Below are positions 28,691 through 37,855 of a DNA stretch of 64,000 nt, piece by piece; the first letter of the stretch is position 1; every line of letters starts with the position of its first letter. Under the pieces are notes generated by a model, which had not been told where the DNA came from, made no database searches, and saw only the letters and a list, made by a program, of their open reading frames with translations. The DNA is taken from assembly GCF_003065605.1 (NCBI RefSeq), contig NZ_CP026952.1, positions 2,418,001-2,482,000 on the forward strand, in the 5' to 3' direction. This stretch comes from Aeromicrobium chenweiae. GTDB taxonomy: Bacteria > Actinomycetota > Actinomycetes > Propionibacteriales > Nocardioidaceae. The position numbers and the translations under genes are program-made.

Positions 28691-30076
28691 TCAGCAGCCC
28701 GGAAGGCGCGCCGCGAGCCACGACGTCACCTGGTCGAGCGCGATGCGCTCCTGCTGCATGGTGTCGCGGTCGCGGATCGTCACGGCCTGGTCCTCGAGGG
28801 TGTCGAAGTCGACCGTGATGCAGTACGGCGTGCCGATCTCGTCCTGACGGCGGTAGCGCTTGCCGATGGCCTGGGCGTCGTCGAACTCGACGTTCCAGAA
28901 GCCCCGGAGCTCCGCGGCCAGCGCACGCGCCTTGGGCGAGAGATCCTCGTTGCGCGACAGCGGCAGCACTGCGGCCTTGACCGGAGCAAGGCGCTTGTCG
29001 AGCTTCAGCACGGTCCGCTTGTCGGTGCCGCCCTTGGCGTTCGGCACCTCCTCGTCGACGTACGCGTCGATGAGGAACGCCATCATGGAGCGGTTGACGC
29101 CCGCTGCCGGCTCGATGACGTACGGCGTCCAGCGCTCGTTGGCGGCCTGGTCGAAGTACTGCAGGTCCTTGCCGGAGTGCTCGGCGTGCGTCTTGAGGTC
29201 GAAGTCGGTGCGGTTCGCGATGCCCTCGAGCTCGCCCCACGTGGAGCCGGCGAACTCGAAGCGGTACTCGATGTCGACGGTCCGCTTGGAGTAGTGCGAG
29301 AGCTTCTCGGCGGGGTGCTCGAAGAAGCGCAGGTTGTCGGGGTTGATGCCGAGGCCGGTGTACCAGTCCATCCGGATCTTCATCCAGGTCTCCTGCCACT
29401 CCTCGTCCGTGCCCGGCTCGACGAAGAACTCCATCTCCATCTGCTCGAACTCGCGGGTGCGGAAGATGAAGTTGCCCGGCGTGATCTCGTTGCGGAAGCT
29501 CTTGCCGATCTGGCCGATGCCGAACGGAGGCTTCTTGCGCGAGGTGGTCATCACCTGCAGGAAGTTGATGAAGATGCCCTGGGCGGTCTCGGGGCGCAGG
29601 TAGTGCAGGCCCTCCTCGGACTCGACGGGGCCGAGGAACGTCTTGAGCAGGCCGTTGAACATCCGGGGCTCGGTCCACTCGCCGCGGGTGCCGCAGTTCG
29701 CGCACACGATGAGGGTCATGTCGACCGAGTCGGGGTCGTCGATGCCCTTCTTCTCGGCGTACGCCTCCTGCAGGTGGTCCTGGCGGTAGCGCTTGTGGCA
29801 GTGCCGGCACTCGACCAGCGGGTCGACGAACGCCGACAGGTGACCGGACGCCTTCCAGACGTCGGTCGGCAGGATGACCGAGGAGTCGAGGCCCACGACG
29901 TCGTCGCGGCCCTGCACCATCGAGCGCCACCACTGCCGCTTGATGTTGTCCTTGAGCTCGACACCGAGCGGTCCGTAGTCCCACGCCGACTTGGTGCCGC
30001 CGTAGATCTCGCCGCACTGGTAGACGAATCCCCTGCGCTTGCTGAGGCTGATGACGTTGTCGACTGTTGATGCCAT
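28691..30076 (-). CDS. glyS: Glycyl-tRNA synthetase (alpha2, bacterial/eukaryotic-like)
   Basis: A 461-residue class II synthetase charging tRNA-Gly. It starts [20 protein letters not shown] and shows [20 protein letters not shown], a zinc-type insertion with CRHCHKRY and CANCG, the class II motif [27 protein letters not shown] with [15 protein letters not shown] and the C-terminal anticodon domain. The dimeric type is usual in actinobacteria. A longer frame into the znu region is not coding. Upstream, a TAGGCT -10-like hexamer near 30160-30170 would give a leader of about 85-90 nt containing the palindrome at 30120-30137. Confidence 0.96.
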   Translation of the reverse strand: MASTVDNVISLSKRRGFVYQCGEIYGGTKSAWDYGPLGVELKDNIKRQWWRSMVQGRDDVVGLDSSVILPTDVWKASGHLSAFVDPLVECRHCHKRYRQDHLQEAYAEKKGIDDPDSVDMTLIVCANCGTRGEWTEPRMFNGLLKTFLGPVESEEGLHYLRPETAQGIFINFLQVMTTSRKKPPFGIGQIGKSFRNEITPGNFIFRTREFEQMEMEFFVEPGTDEEWQETWMKIRMDWYTGLGINPDNLRFFEHPAEKLSHYSKRTVDIEYRFEFAGSTWGELEGIANRTDFDLKTHAEHSGKDLQYFDQAANERWTPYVIEPAAGVNRSMMAFLIDAYVDEEVPNAKGGTDKRTVLKLDKRLAPVKAAVLPLSRNEDLSPKARALAAELRGFWNVEFDDAQAIGKRYRRQDEIGTPYCITVDFDTLEDQAVTIRDRDTMQQERIALDQVTSWLAARLPGC

Positions 30077-30119
30077 GAGGGGATGTTTCCAATCCGGCTG
30101 GGTGTCGGCGGGCCTGTGC

Positions 30120-30137
30120 ACGTCATCGTGATGACGT
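30120..30137. promoter_or_regulatory. 18-bp palindrome in the glyS leader
   Basis: ACGTCATC-GT-GATGACGT, with perfect 8-bp arms, lies 44-61 nt before the glyS ATG. It may be an operator or an mRNA hairpin; nothing else identifies it. Confidence 0.45.
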
Positions 30138-30213
30138 ACGCCCGAGGGTGCGCTCAAGCCTAGCGGCGTGATCCTCCGCCCCTCGCGGCGCGGTCGCGCC
30201 GTCGCAGCACGAT

Positions 30214-30251
30214 TTGACAATGATTCCCACTGTGACTGAGAATCGTTCTCA
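30214..30251 (+). promoter_or_regulatory. znuA promoter with two Zur-box-like sites
   Basis: TTGACA (30214-30219) and GAGAAT (30238-30243) form -35 and -10 with an 18-bp spacer; the -10 ends 7 nt before the ATG, so the mRNA is leaderless. Over them lie TGACAATGATTCCCA (30215-30229) and the perfect dyad TGAGAATCGTTCTCA (30237-30251), both Fur/Zur-type. Their starts are 22 bp apart, two helical turns. Confidence 0.75.
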
Positions 30252-31177
30252 TGAGGAAGTCCCTGAGCCTGCTCGCGATCGCCCCGCTCGTCACCCTCCT
30301 TGCCGCATGCGGGGCGACAGCGAACGACGACGGACGGACGCGCGTCGTCGCCTCCTTCTACCCGTTCGCGTTCGTCACCGAGCAGGTCGGGGGCTCCTTC
30401 GTCAACGTCCAGAACCTCACCTCCCCCGGCGTCGAGCCCCACGACCTCGAGCTCAAGCCCAAGCAGGTCGCCGCGGTGCAGGACGCGGATCTGGTCGTCT
30501 ACGAGAAGCACTTCCAGGCCGCGGTCGACGAGGCCGTGGACCAGGCCGGTCGCTCCACCGAGGACACGGTCGACGCCGACGCCGAGCTCGACCTGCTCCC
30601 GGCCGATGACGAGGCCGGCGAGCACGGGGAGGACCACGCGGATCACGACCACGGCGACGAGGACCCGCACACGTGGCTCGACCCGACCAACATGGTGAGG
30701 ATCACCGAGGCGGTGGCCGCCAGGCTGTCCAAGCTCGACCCCGACCACGCGGAGGACTACCGCGCCAACGCCGACGCGCTCGTCGCCAGGCTGAAGAAGC
30801 TCGACGCGTCGTTCACCGAAGGGCTCAAGACCTGCGAGCGTCGCACGATCGTGACCACGCACGCGGCGTTCAAGTACCTCGCGAACCGCTACGACCTCCA
30901 CCAGGAGCCGATCGCCGGCATCGACCCGACCAACGAGCCGTCCCCGTCACAGCTCGGCGACATCACCAAGCTCGTCAAGCGCGAGGGCATCACCACGATC
31001 TTCACCGAGGAGCTCGTGAGCCCCGCCATCGCGGACACCATCGCGAAGGAGACCGGGGCCACGACCGCTACGCTCGACCCGATCGAGGGACTCTCCGACG
31101 ACACGTCCGACGAGGACTACGTGTCGCTGATGGAGAAGAACCTCGCCGCCCTCCAGAAGGCCAACAGCTGTTCATGA
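30251..31177 (+). CDS. znuA: Zinc ABC transporter, substrate-binding lipoprotein
   Basis: A 308-residue cluster A-I binding protein. The lipobox LLAAC follows the start [15 protein letters not shown]. Zinc ligands are probable at PHDLE, PHTWLDP and TTHAAF, plus the C-terminal acidic residue. A His/Asp-rich loop ([17 protein letters not shown]) precedes the central ligand, as in zinc rather than manganese binders. The start is fixed by the leaderless promoter. It overlaps znuC as ATGA. Confidence 0.93.
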   Translation: MRKSLSLLAIAPLVTLLAACGATANDDGRTRVVASFYPFAFVTEQVGGSFVNVQNLTSPGVEPHDLELKPKQVAAVQDADLVVYEKHFQAAVDEAVDQAGRSTEDTVDADAELDLLPADDEAGEHGEDHADHDHGDEDPHTWLDPTNMVRITEAVAARLSKLDPDHAEDYRANADALVARLKKLDASFTEGLKTCERRTIVTTHAAFKYLANRYDLHQEPIAGIDPTNEPSPSQLGDITKLVKREGITTIFTEELVSPAIADTIAKETGATTATLDPIEGLSDDTSDEDYVSLMEKNLAALQKANSCS

Positions 31178-31941
31178 CCGAGCAACCCCTCGCCGTCCGC
31201 GGCATGACCGTGACACTCGACGGTCGACCTGTCCTCCGGCAGGTGGACCTCGACGTGTTCGCCGGTGAGTTCGTGACCCTCCTGGGACCCAACGGCTCCG
31301 GCAAGTCGACGCTGGTCCGGGCCGCGATCGGCCTGGTCCCGATGGCCTCGGGCACCGTCGAGCTGTTCGGCACGCGGTTGGAGCACTTCAAGGACCGCGC
31401 CCGGCTCGGGTACGTCCCGCAGCGCTCGCGCGCGGTCGCGGGCGTCCCCGCCACCGTGCAGGAGGTCGTGATGAGCGGGCGCCTGGCGCATCGCCGGTTC
31501 TTCGGCGGCCGCACGAAGGCCGACGTCCGCGCGGTCGATGCGGCCATCTCCCGGGTCGGCATGGCCACGCGCACGCGCTCGGCGCTCAGCGAGCTGTCCG
31601 GCGGTCAGCAGCAGCGGGTGATGATCGCCCGCGCCCTGGCCTCGGAGGCCGAGCTGCTGGTCATGGACGAGCCCACCGCCGGCGTCGACCACGACAACCA
31701 GGAGTCATTGGCCGAGCTGCTGGGCGGACTCGTCCACGACGGGGCCTCGGTCCTGCTGGTGGCGCACGAGCTCGGCCCGCTGCGCCCGCTGATCGACCGC
31801 GCGGTCGTCCTGCAGGACGGCACGGTCGCGTACGACGGGCCGGTCGACAGCCTCATCGGCGAGGACCACGCCCACGTGCACCCGCACGGCGGGCGACCGC
31901 ACCTCCCCGAGGGTCTCGGCGGCGAAGGGATCTGGCGATGA
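31174..31941 (+). CDS. znuC: Zinc ABC transporter, ATPase
   Basis: A 255-residue ATPase: Walker A GPNGSGKST, Q-loop VPQRSR, signature LSGGQQQRVMIARA, Walker B LLVMDEPTAGVD, and a switch His in VAHELG. The C-terminus carries several His residues (EDHAHVHPHGG) that could sense or buffer zinc. The start is the ATG overlapping the znuA stop; a longer upstream frame is a shadow. Overlaps znuB as ATGA. Confidence 0.94.
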   Translation: MTEQPLAVRGMTVTLDGRPVLRQVDLDVFAGEFVTLLGPNGSGKSTLVRAAIGLVPMASGTVELFGTRLEHFKDRARLGYVPQRSRAVAGVPATVQEVVMSGRLAHRRFFGGRTKADVRAVDAAISRVGMATRTRSALSELSGGQQQRVMIARALASEAELLVMDEPTAGVDHDNQESLAELLGGLVHDGASVLLVAHELGPLRPLIDRAVVLQDGTVAYDGPVDSLIGEDHAHVHPHGGRPHLPEGLGGEGIWR

Positions 31942-32777
31942 TCGAGCTGCTCGACTACGACTTCATGCGGCGCGCGCTGGTCGCCGCCGTGTTCACCGGC
32001 CTGGCGGCGCCCGCCATCGGCACGTTCCTGGTGCAGCGCCGCCTCGCGCTGCTGGGCGACGGTCTCGGCCACGTCGCGCTCACCGGTGTGGCCCTGGGTC
32101 TGCTGACCGGCGTCGCGCCGATCCTCACCGCGGTGATCGTCGCGGCACTCGGCGCGGTGCTGATCGAGCTGCTGCGCATGTTCGGCCGCACCAGTGGCGA
32201 CGTGGCCCTCGCGATGCTGTTCTACGGCGGCATCGCCGGAGGCGTGCTGCTCATCGACCTCGCCGGCGAGAGCGCCGCGTCGCTCAACAGCTACCTGTTC
32301 GGGTCCATCCTCACGGTGTCCTCCGGCGACCTGGTGCTGGTGGGCGTCCTCGGGGCGATCGTCATCGCGCTGACCATCGGCCTGTCGCCCCAGCTGTTCG
32401 CGGTGTGCCAGGACGAGGAGCACGCGCGCGTCAGCGGCGTCCCCGTCAAGGCGTACAGCCTGCTCATCGCGGTGCTCGCCGCCGTCACGATCACCGTCGC
32501 GATGCGCACGGTGGGCCTGCTGCTCGTCTCCGCGCTCATGGTCGTCCCGGTCGCAGCGTCCCAGCAGCTCACCCGGAGCTTCCGCACGACGCATCTCGCG
32601 TCCATGGTGATCGGTCTCGTCGCGGCGCTGGGCGGCCTGGTGACGAGCTACGAGACCGAGACCCCGCCGGGCCCGACGATCGTCATGCTCGCGCTCGTCA
32701 TCTTCGGTGTCGCCGCCCTCGTCGGCACCGTGCTCAGGCGGACCGGGACCCGCCGCCGTCCAGTAGGTTCGGGCTGA
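31938..32777 (+). CDS. znuB: Zinc ABC transporter, permease
   Basis: A 279-residue ABC-3 family permease with about eight spans. It shows AAPAIGTFLVQRRLALLGDG near the N-terminus, the conserved DEEHARVSGVPVKAY loop and MRTVGLLLVSALMVVPVAAS. It forms the channel of ZnuABC. It is followed after 9 bp by the Fur-family gene with GGAG before its start. Confidence 0.94.
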   Translation: MIELLDYDFMRRALVAAVFTGLAAPAIGTFLVQRRLALLGDGLGHVALTGVALGLLTGVAPILTAVIVAALGAVLIELLRMFGRTSGDVALAMLFYGGIAGGVLLIDLAGESAASLNSYLFGSILTVSSGDLVLVGVLGAIVIALTIGLSPQLFAVCQDEEHARVSGVPVKAYSLLIAVLAAVTITVAMRTVGLLLVSALMVVPVAASQQLTRSFRTTHLASMVIGLVAALGGLVTSYETETPPGPTIVMLALVIFGVAALVGTVLRRTGTRRRPVGSG

Positions 32778-32786
32778 GGAGAAGTC

Positions 32787-33173
32787 ATGGTCGAAGCACC
32801 CCGCAACACCCGCCAGCGACGTGCCGTCGTCGCGATCCTGGAGGATCTCGACGGCTTCGCGAGCGCCCAGGAGATCCACGACATCCTCAAGCAGCGCGGT
32901 GAGTCAGTCGGCCTGTCGACGGTCTACCGCAGCCTGCAGGTTCTCGCCGACGCGGCCGAGGTCGACGCCCTGCGCAACGACGACGGCGAGGTGCTCTACC
33001 GCCAGTGCAGCGCCGGGCACCACCACCACCTGGTGTGCCGATCGTGCGGGCGCACCGTGGAGGTCGAGGGACCGACCGTCGAACGCTGGGCCGACAAGAT
33101 CGCCGGCGAGAACGGCTTCCGCGACGTCGCACACACCCTCGAGATCTTCGGCACCTGCGCGAACTGCGCCTAG
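32787..33173 (+). CDS. zur: Zinc uptake regulator, Fur family
   Basis: A 128-residue Fur-family repressor. The winged helix (FASAQEIHDILKQRGESVGL, then STVYRSLQVLADAAEVD) is followed by the metal-sensing SAGHHHHLVCRSCGRTVEVE region and a second CANC pair at the C-terminus, giving the structural zinc site. Its place as the last gene of znuACB and the boxes over the znuA promoter identify it as Zur, closing a negative feedback loop. Confidence 0.92.
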   Translation: MVEAPRNTRQRRAVVAILEDLDGFASAQEIHDILKQRGESVGLSTVYRSLQVLADAAEVDALRNDDGEVLYRQCSAGHHHHLVCRSCGRTVEVEGPTVERWADKIAGENGFRDVAHTLEIFGTCANCA

Positions 33174-33188
33174 GGGCCGCCCGGCGGG

Positions 33189-33794
33189 TCAGCGCGAGGT
33201 GGAGCCGACCTCGATCGACCGAGCCATCTGGTGCAGCTCGTCGATGCGCTCGGCTGGGACGTCCTTCAGCGGTGCGCTGGCGCTGAGCAGCGCCCCGGCG
33301 ACCACTCCCCCCGGGAACGATCCGAAGAGCGTCACATTGCTGAACTCCTCGCCGTCGTCGACCACGGCGAGCCAGTCCCGGCCACCCAGTCGAACCTCCT
33401 GGATCGCTACGCCGCGGCCCTTCGCACTTTCCTCGGCCTGCTCCCTCGGAGACGTGCCGACCCCCGCGACGACCCGGATGCCGTAGAGCACACCGTCGAT
33501 CTCGACCGAGCTCGACGTCTCGTCCGCCTTGCCTTCCGCATAGGACGCCGGGAACTGCCAGGACATCGGCGAGTCGCCGCCGAACCTGAAGGTGTGGCTG
33601 GTCTGCTCGGCAGCCAGCAGATCTTCGCCCACGTTCGAGGTGTCATACGGATACCCCTGCTCAGCTGCCCGGGACGCACCGGCCGCGGGCTTCTGCTCCC
33701 TGTCCGAGTCGCTGCACGATGCGAGCGACACGCTCAGCACCGCCGCCACCACGCCGCTCACCAGCCGGCGGCTCCACGCCGCACGCCCCGTCAT
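33189..33794 (-). CDS. Lipoprotein, paralogue 3 of a tandem set
   Basis: A 201-residue predicted lipoprotein with signal LVSGVVAAVLSVSLASCSDS (lipobox LASC). It then has a linker (EQKPAAGAS) and a single alpha/beta domain containing PMSWQFPASYAEGKADETS, LGGRDWLAVVDDGEEFSNV and a final helix AERIDELHQMARSIEV. It is clearly paralogous to the next two genes upstream, about half identical by eye, and starts in their ATGA chain. The fold reminds me of LpqN/Mog1-PsbP-like lipoproteins, but this is an inference. Last gene of the accessory run 33189-37831. Confidence 0.75.
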   Translation of the reverse strand: MTGRAAWSRRLVSGVVAAVLSVSLASCSDSDREQKPAAGASRAAEQGYPYDTSNVGEDLLAAEQTSHTFRFGGDSPMSWQFPASYAEGKADETSSSVEIDGVLYGIRVVAGVGTSPREQAEESAKGRGVAIQEVRLGGRDWLAVVDDGEEFSNVTLFGSFPGGVVAGALLSASAPLKDVPAERIDELHQMARSIEVGSTSR

Positions 33795-34405
33795 CTCGAG
33801 CTGCCGGCCTCGACCTCGATCGACTGAGCCATCTCGTGCAGCTCGTCGATGCGCTCGGGCGGGACGTCCGCGAGCGGGGCCTGGGCGGTGAAGCCGGCAC
33901 CCGCCACGATCTGTCCGGGGAAGGCACCGAGCAGGACGACCTGCGAGAAATCGTCTCCGTCGTCAACCACCGCGACCCAGTCACGACCGCCGATGGTGAC
34001 GTCGTAGATCCCGCCCCCCTTGCCCAGACGCAGCCGCGAGGCGAACTCCTCGGCCTTGGCCCGGGGCGTACTGCTGGTGCTTGCCACCGCCAGCAGACCG
34101 AACCTCACGTCGTCCACCTCGATCGTGGTCGAGGTCTCGTCCGTCTCGCCCTCGGCGTAGAACGTCGGGAACCGCCACGACATCGGCGCCTTGCCACCGA
34201 ACGTCGAGCTGGACCGCTTGTCGACGAGCAGGTCGTCGCCCACGTCAGAGGTGTCGAACGGATACCCCTCTGCTGCTGCCGTGGACGCACCTGCGGCCGG
34301 CTTCTGCTCCTTCTCCGAGTCGCTGCACGATGCGAGCGACACGCTCAGCGCTGCCGCCGCGACGCCGCTCACCAGCCGGCGAGTCCACACCACACGCACC
34401 GTCAT
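33791..34405 (-). CDS. Lipoprotein, paralogue 2 of a tandem set
   Basis: A 204-residue predicted lipoprotein with lipobox LASC in LVSGVAAAALSVSLASCSDS, the shared linker KEQKPAAGASTAAAEGYPFD, then the same domain (PMSWRFPTFYAEGETDETST, IGGRDWVAVVDDGDDFSQVV, ERIDELHEMAQSIEVEA). The signal peptide is nearly the same as in paralogue 3, so that duplication looks recent. ATGA overlaps join it to both neighbours. Function unknown. Confidence 0.75.
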   Translation of the reverse strand: MTVRVVWTRRLVSGVAAAALSVSLASCSDSEKEQKPAAGASTAAAEGYPFDTSDVGDDLLVDKRSSSTFGGKAPMSWRFPTFYAEGETDETSTTIEVDDVRFGLLAVASTSSTPRAKAEEFASRLRLGKGGGIYDVTIGGRDWVAVVDDGDDFSQVVLLGAFPGQIVAGAGFTAQAPLADVPPERIDELHEMAQSIEVEAGSSR

Positions 34406-35046
34406 CCCGAGCTGCCTGCCTCGATCTCGATCGACTGGACCATCTGGTGCAGCTCGTCGATGCGCTCGGCCGGGATGTCCTTGAGCGGGACGTCAGCGCT
34501 GAACCCCGCGCCGGCGACGACGCCTCTGGGGAACGAACCGTAAAGAACGACCTGGGACAGCGAGGTGCCCTCGTCGACGACCGCGACCCAGACCCGCCCA
34601 CCGAGGCTGACCTCGTGGATTCCGTCCTTCCCGACGTCCAGCTGAGCCGCGAGCTTCTCGGCACGCGCTTGCGGGGTGGTTCCGGTCCCGGCGACCACCT
34701 GGATGCCGTACCGCACCCCGTCGACCTTGATCGTGCCCGAGGTCTCGTCGGTCTCGCCGTCGGCGTAGAACGCCGGGAAGCGCCACGACGTCGGCGCGTC
34801 CTTGCCGAAGCTGAAGGATGTCCGCGCAGCCGAGAGCAGGTCGTCCCCGCCGTCCGAGGTGTCGAACGGGTATCCCTCTGCTGCTGCCGTGGACGCGCCT
34901 GCAGCCGGCTTCTGCTGCTCCTTATCCGAGCCGCTGCACGCCGTCAGCGACAACCCCGACACCGTGAGCACGAGGCCGACCAGCAGCCCTCGGACGCGCT
35001 TCGAACGACCCATCATCGACGTCCTTGCCTTCCTCTCGTTCGTCAT
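34402..35046 (-). CDS. Lipoprotein, paralogue 1 of a tandem set
   Basis: A 214-residue lipoprotein; the lipobox LTAC follows the hydrophobic segment LLVGLVLTVSGLSLTACSGS. Linker and domain match the two paralogues (KPAAGASTAAAEGYPFDTSD; PTSWRFPAFYADGETDETS; LGGRVWVAVVDEGTSLSQVV; AERIDELHQMVQSIEIEA). The start overlaps the small membrane gene upstream as ATGA; an internal ATG ten codons later would also leave a full signal peptide. It is the most divergent of the three at the N-terminus. Confidence 0.75.
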   Translation of the reverse strand: MTNERKARTSMMGRSKRVRGLLVGLVLTVSGLSLTACSGSDKEQQKPAAGASTAAAEGYPFDTSDGGDDLLSAARTSFSFGKDAPTSWRFPAFYADGETDETSGTIKVDGVRYGIQVVAGTGTTPQARAEKLAAQLDVGKDGIHEVSLGGRVWVAVVDEGTSLSQVVLYGSFPRGVVAGAGFSADVPLKDIPAERIDELHQMVQSIEIEAGSSG

Positions 35047-35447
35047 GGCGTCACCGCCTTCGCGCGACGCACCGCGCCGTGGTTGCCCTCACCACACGGG
35101 GTGTCGGTGTTGCCGCGGAGCGTGTGCGCGGCGGGATCGTCGGGGTCGAAGCACACCGCGCGATCCGCCAGGCGTGCCGACGGCTTCCAGATCGGGTCCT
35201 GGGTCTCGAACCATCGCCCCTCGGCCCTGTACCGGTACCGGACGTTCGCGCCCTCGATGGTGCTTCGTCCAACGCCGCTGCTGGAGCTGCGCGTCTCCGG
35301 GTCGTACGACGTGTACTCGACCTGCGTGGTCGTCGCGGTCAGCGGCGCGTTCTTCGAGGCGCCGGTCCTCTCCACAGCGATCACGACACCGATCGCCACG
35401 GCACCGGCGACCAGGAGGAACCCGACGATCACCAGGCAACCTTTCAC
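35043..35447 (-). CDS. Small membrane-anchored protein (DUF3592-like)
   Basis: A 134-residue protein with one N-terminal membrane span (CLVIVGFLLVAGAVAIGVVI) and an extracytoplasmic beta domain with YTSYDPETRSSS, GANVRYRYRAEGRWFETQ and paired cysteines (AVCFDPDD and DTPCGEG). The layout resembles DUF3592 domains. The GTG at 35447 overlaps the upstream stop as GTGA and is chosen over an in-frame start 35 codons earlier, which would give a Pro/Arg-rich shadow. Function unknown; part of the accessory run. Confidence 0.65.
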   Translation of the reverse strand: MKGCLVIVGFLLVAGAVAIGVVIAVERTGASKNAPLTATTTQVEYTSYDPETRSSSSGVGRSTIEGANVRYRYRAEGRWFETQDPIWKPSARLADRAVCFDPDDPAAHTLRGNTDTPCGEGNHGAVRRAKAVTP

Positions 35448-35926
35448 GCGGGGCGCTCCCACGGGTGGACCCGGATCGCCCCCAGGATCTGCTCCTGGGC
35501 CGCCCGGCCCTCGTCGGTGTCGAGAACAGCGATCTCGACGCGGTGCATCCACGTGCCGTCGGTGCTCAGGACCAGCGCGATGCGGGCCTCTCGGCCACCG
35601 AGCACTGCGGTGACGACAGCCGCGCTCGAGCCGAGCGCCCCCTCGACCGCGACCTCGACCGGTCGGCGCACCTCGATGACCTGGTCGACACGGTCGGAGA
35701 GCTCGGCGATCGCCGGACCGAGCGCCCGCTCCGGTCCTGTCGGCGTGCCGAGACGCGTCGAGCGGACGCCCACGAGCAGGCTCAGCAACGGGTTGCCGTC
35801 ACCCTGCCAGTGCCACAGGTGGCCGGTCGTGGCGTCGACCTGGCGCGAGACGATCCCGGCCGGTGTCGGAAGGCTCACCGGACCAAGAAGAGCCCGGGTC
35901 AGCTCGATCGAGCCCGTCCCTGTCAT
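35444..35926 (-). CDS. Hypothetical cytoplasmic protein, possible LpqN-like fold
   Basis: A 160-residue protein without signal or membrane segment. It has a repeated beta pattern (GREARIALVLSTDGTWMHRV) and ends in a helix followed by ILGAIRVHPW, a layout like the soluble domain of LpqN/Mog1-type proteins and roughly like the lipoproteins downstream. It overlaps the 519-residue protein's stop by one base (TGATG). It may be a chaperone or partner for that protein, but nothing proves this. Confidence 0.6.
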   Translation of the reverse strand: MTGTGSIELTRALLGPVSLPTPAGIVSRQVDATTGHLWHWQGDGNPLLSLLVGVRSTRLGTPTGPERALGPAIAELSDRVDQVIEVRRPVEVAVEGALGSSAAVVTAVLGGREARIALVLSTDGTWMHRVEIAVLDTDEGRAAQEQILGAIRVHPWERPA

Positions 35927-37485
35927 CAGCGCACCGCCTTCGGATCGATGTCGACCCAGTATCCCTGGCCGCCTTGACGCACCCAGACCCGGTTGGCCAG
36001 CTCCCCCTCGGCGCCGTACTCGATCTCGAGCTCGGCGACCTTGATGTCGACGCCGTGCTCCTCGCTGGCATAGGTCTCGGTCGTGGTCGACCGCACGGTC
36101 ACCTCGGCGTCGTCGTACGCGATGTCGATGGCACCGTCGACGTCACCGTTGCTGATGGCGTCCCTGAACTCGGCGAACCGAGGGTTGTCCTCGTTCATCT
36201 TCAGCTGGACGTCGACGCCCTGACCCGTGGACGTGTTGGCAGGCAGGTCCAGACCGAGCTTCTCGTTGGCCACCGCGCCGCTGATCCGACCCTCGAAGGT
36301 CGCCTCGGACATGCCGTCGTCCTTGAACTTGACCTCGCCCGACAGGGATCCCGAACCCGAGACGCCGGATCCTTCGGGTCCCAGGTCCGCGTCGGCCGAT
36401 GCCGCGATCTTGAGGCCGTACTCCTCGTTGACCCAGTCGTAGTAGCCGTCGACGCGCCCTTCTGCCTCGCCCGACGCGAGGGCTGACTCGAACTCGACAC
36501 TCGCCTTGCCATAGACACCGGTCTTGAAGCTCGTGATGTCCTGATCCAGGACGTAGTCGGCAACGTTCTGCGCGACCTTCCCCGGGACGTTGCCCACGTC
36601 CATGATGCCGATATCGCCGGCCTGCTCGCCGAGACCCGCGAGGAACGCGTCGGCCTCCGCCTGGTCCTTGAAGGTGAGCTCCAGCGTCGTGGTGGCGCCG
36701 GCCGATGCGTCGACATCCGACCCGCCGACGCTGATCTCGCGCCCGAGCCCCGCCTCCAAGGTCAGCGCCATCACGACCTTGCCGTCGCCCATGACCTGGT
36801 ACTGGGCCTCGGCGTACCCCTCGATCTCCCACGTCGCGAGCTCGGCCTCGATGCCCAGCCACGCCCGCAGGGTGTCGAGGACCACGTCCTCGCCGTACCT
36901 CGCCGCAAGCTCAGCGTCCGTCATGCCGTCCAGGGCCGACGGCAGCTGGTCGCCCGCGTTGGACAGCGAGCCGTCGCCGCCGTCGATCGTGCCGTCCGCG
37001 GCTGCCGTCATCGCGCGGGCGAGATCGGCGTCCGCATCCGCCGCCTTCGTCAGGGCGGCCGAGATCTGCGACGCGACGGTGGTGAGCGTGAGCTCCTCCG
37101 ACATGCGCTCGAAGATCGACTCGTCGTCGTAGGTCTTGGGGTCGGTGACCTGACCGCTGGTCGTGTCGACGGTGAACCCGTGCTTGCTCGCGGTGTCCAT
37201 CGCACCCTCGAGATCCTTGCGGGCAGCGGCGATGTCGCTGCCCGCCAGGTCGAGCGACGCGGCCACCTTGGCCACCTCGGCAGTGACGTCACGGAGGCGG
37301 TCCACGAGCAGGGCGTGCTCCTTCGACGCGGCAGCGGCAGCATCGCCCTGCCACGACACGGGCACGCGCGAGTCGTCCACCTCGTCCTGCAGGTCGATGA
37401 GGTTCCGGCGCGTGTTGTACAACCCGTCGGCGGCGGTGTCGAGCGACGTGGACTCCCAGGTCAGGAGCTCGGCGATGGTCACCAT
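35926..37485 (-). CDS. WXG-type protein, candidate type VII secretion substrate
   Basis: A 519-residue protein with no classical signal peptide. The first ~110 residues are helical with a WXG turn (SRVPVSWQGDAAAAASKEHA), as in ESX/WXG100-like N-domains. The remainder is acidic and rich in beta repeats: GLGREISVGGSDVDASAGAT, then ASVEFESALASGEAEGRVDG and SGSGSLSGEVKFKDDGMSEA. No toxin motif or catalytic triad is visible. The ATG at 37485 lies 10 nt after the small EspC/WXG100-like gene. Together they look like a secreted pair, but no EccC-type ATPase is in the window. Confidence 0.65.
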   Translation of the reverse strand: MVTIAELLTWESTSLDTAADGLYNTRRNLIDLQDEVDDSRVPVSWQGDAAAAASKEHALLVDRLRDVTAEVAKVAASLDLAGSDIAAARKDLEGAMDTASKHGFTVDTTSGQVTDPKTYDDESIFERMSEELTLTTVASQISAALTKAADADADLARAMTAAADGTIDGGDGSLSNAGDQLPSALDGMTDAELAARYGEDVVLDTLRAWLGIEAELATWEIEGYAEAQYQVMGDGKVVMALTLEAGLGREISVGGSDVDASAGATTTLELTFKDQAEADAFLAGLGEQAGDIGIMDVGNVPGKVAQNVADYVLDQDITSFKTGVYGKASVEFESALASGEAEGRVDGYYDWVNEEYGLKIAASADADLGPEGSGVSGSGSLSGEVKFKDDGMSEATFEGRISGAVANEKLGLDLPANTSTGQGVDVQLKMNEDNPRFAEFRDAISNGDVDGAIDIAYDDAEVTVRSTTTETYASEEHGVDIKVAELEIEYGAEGELANRVWVRQGGQGYWVDIDPKAVR

Positions 37486-37495
37486 GGCGCGACGC

Positions 37496-37831
37496 TCACC
37501 GCGCCTGGGCCATGGCAGGGCCACGGTTCGCGGCGGCATTGGCCTGCATGCGCATGGACGCCTCGTGGTCGGCGTGCGTGTAGGACGAGGCGCTGTTGGT
37601 CCGCGCGGTCGCGTGCGACGTGGCGTCGGTCGCCCACGTGGCGAACCGCTCGGTCCAAGCGGTCGACAACGCGGTGGCAGCGGCAGCACTGGCACTCCCG
37701 GGCAGCGCCGTGCTCACGCTGCTCAGGCCGGCCGTGGGATCGGCCGCCTTGACCGTGTCGGCCGCACTGGTCATGCCGCTTGCGGATGCCGTGATGTCAG
37801 CCACCACGGCCTCGAACGTGAACATCGTCAT
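37496..37831 (-). CDS. Small helical EspC/WXG100-like protein
   Basis: A 111-residue, Ala/Thr/Ser-rich helical protein (MTMFTFEAVVADITASASGM). A central Trp pair lies in ALSTAWTERFATWATDATSH, and the second helix carries TARTNSASSYTHADHEASMR. Size, composition and placement before a WXG-domain gene resemble ESX-secreted partners (EspC/DUF2580 or WXG100), though the WXG turn itself is not exact. GGGAGG lies 7 nt before the ATG; an upstream in-frame start 16 codons earlier lacks support. Confidence 0.6.
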   Translation of the reverse strand: MTMFTFEAVVADITASASGMTSAADTVKAADPTAGLSSVSTALPGSASAAAATALSTAWTERFATWATDATSHATARTNSASSYTHADHEASMRMQANAAANRGPAMAQAR

Positions 37832-37855
37832 CGCGTGCCTCCCCAACAGGTACGG

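Noticed and set aside
30077-30213. T-box riboswitch before glyS
   Set aside because: No T-box sequence or specifier-loop layout; only a short palindrome is present.
28691-30901. N-terminal extension of glyS to 736 residues
   Set aside because: The extra ~275 codons lie over the znuA gene and its promoter; the family N-terminus starts at 30076.
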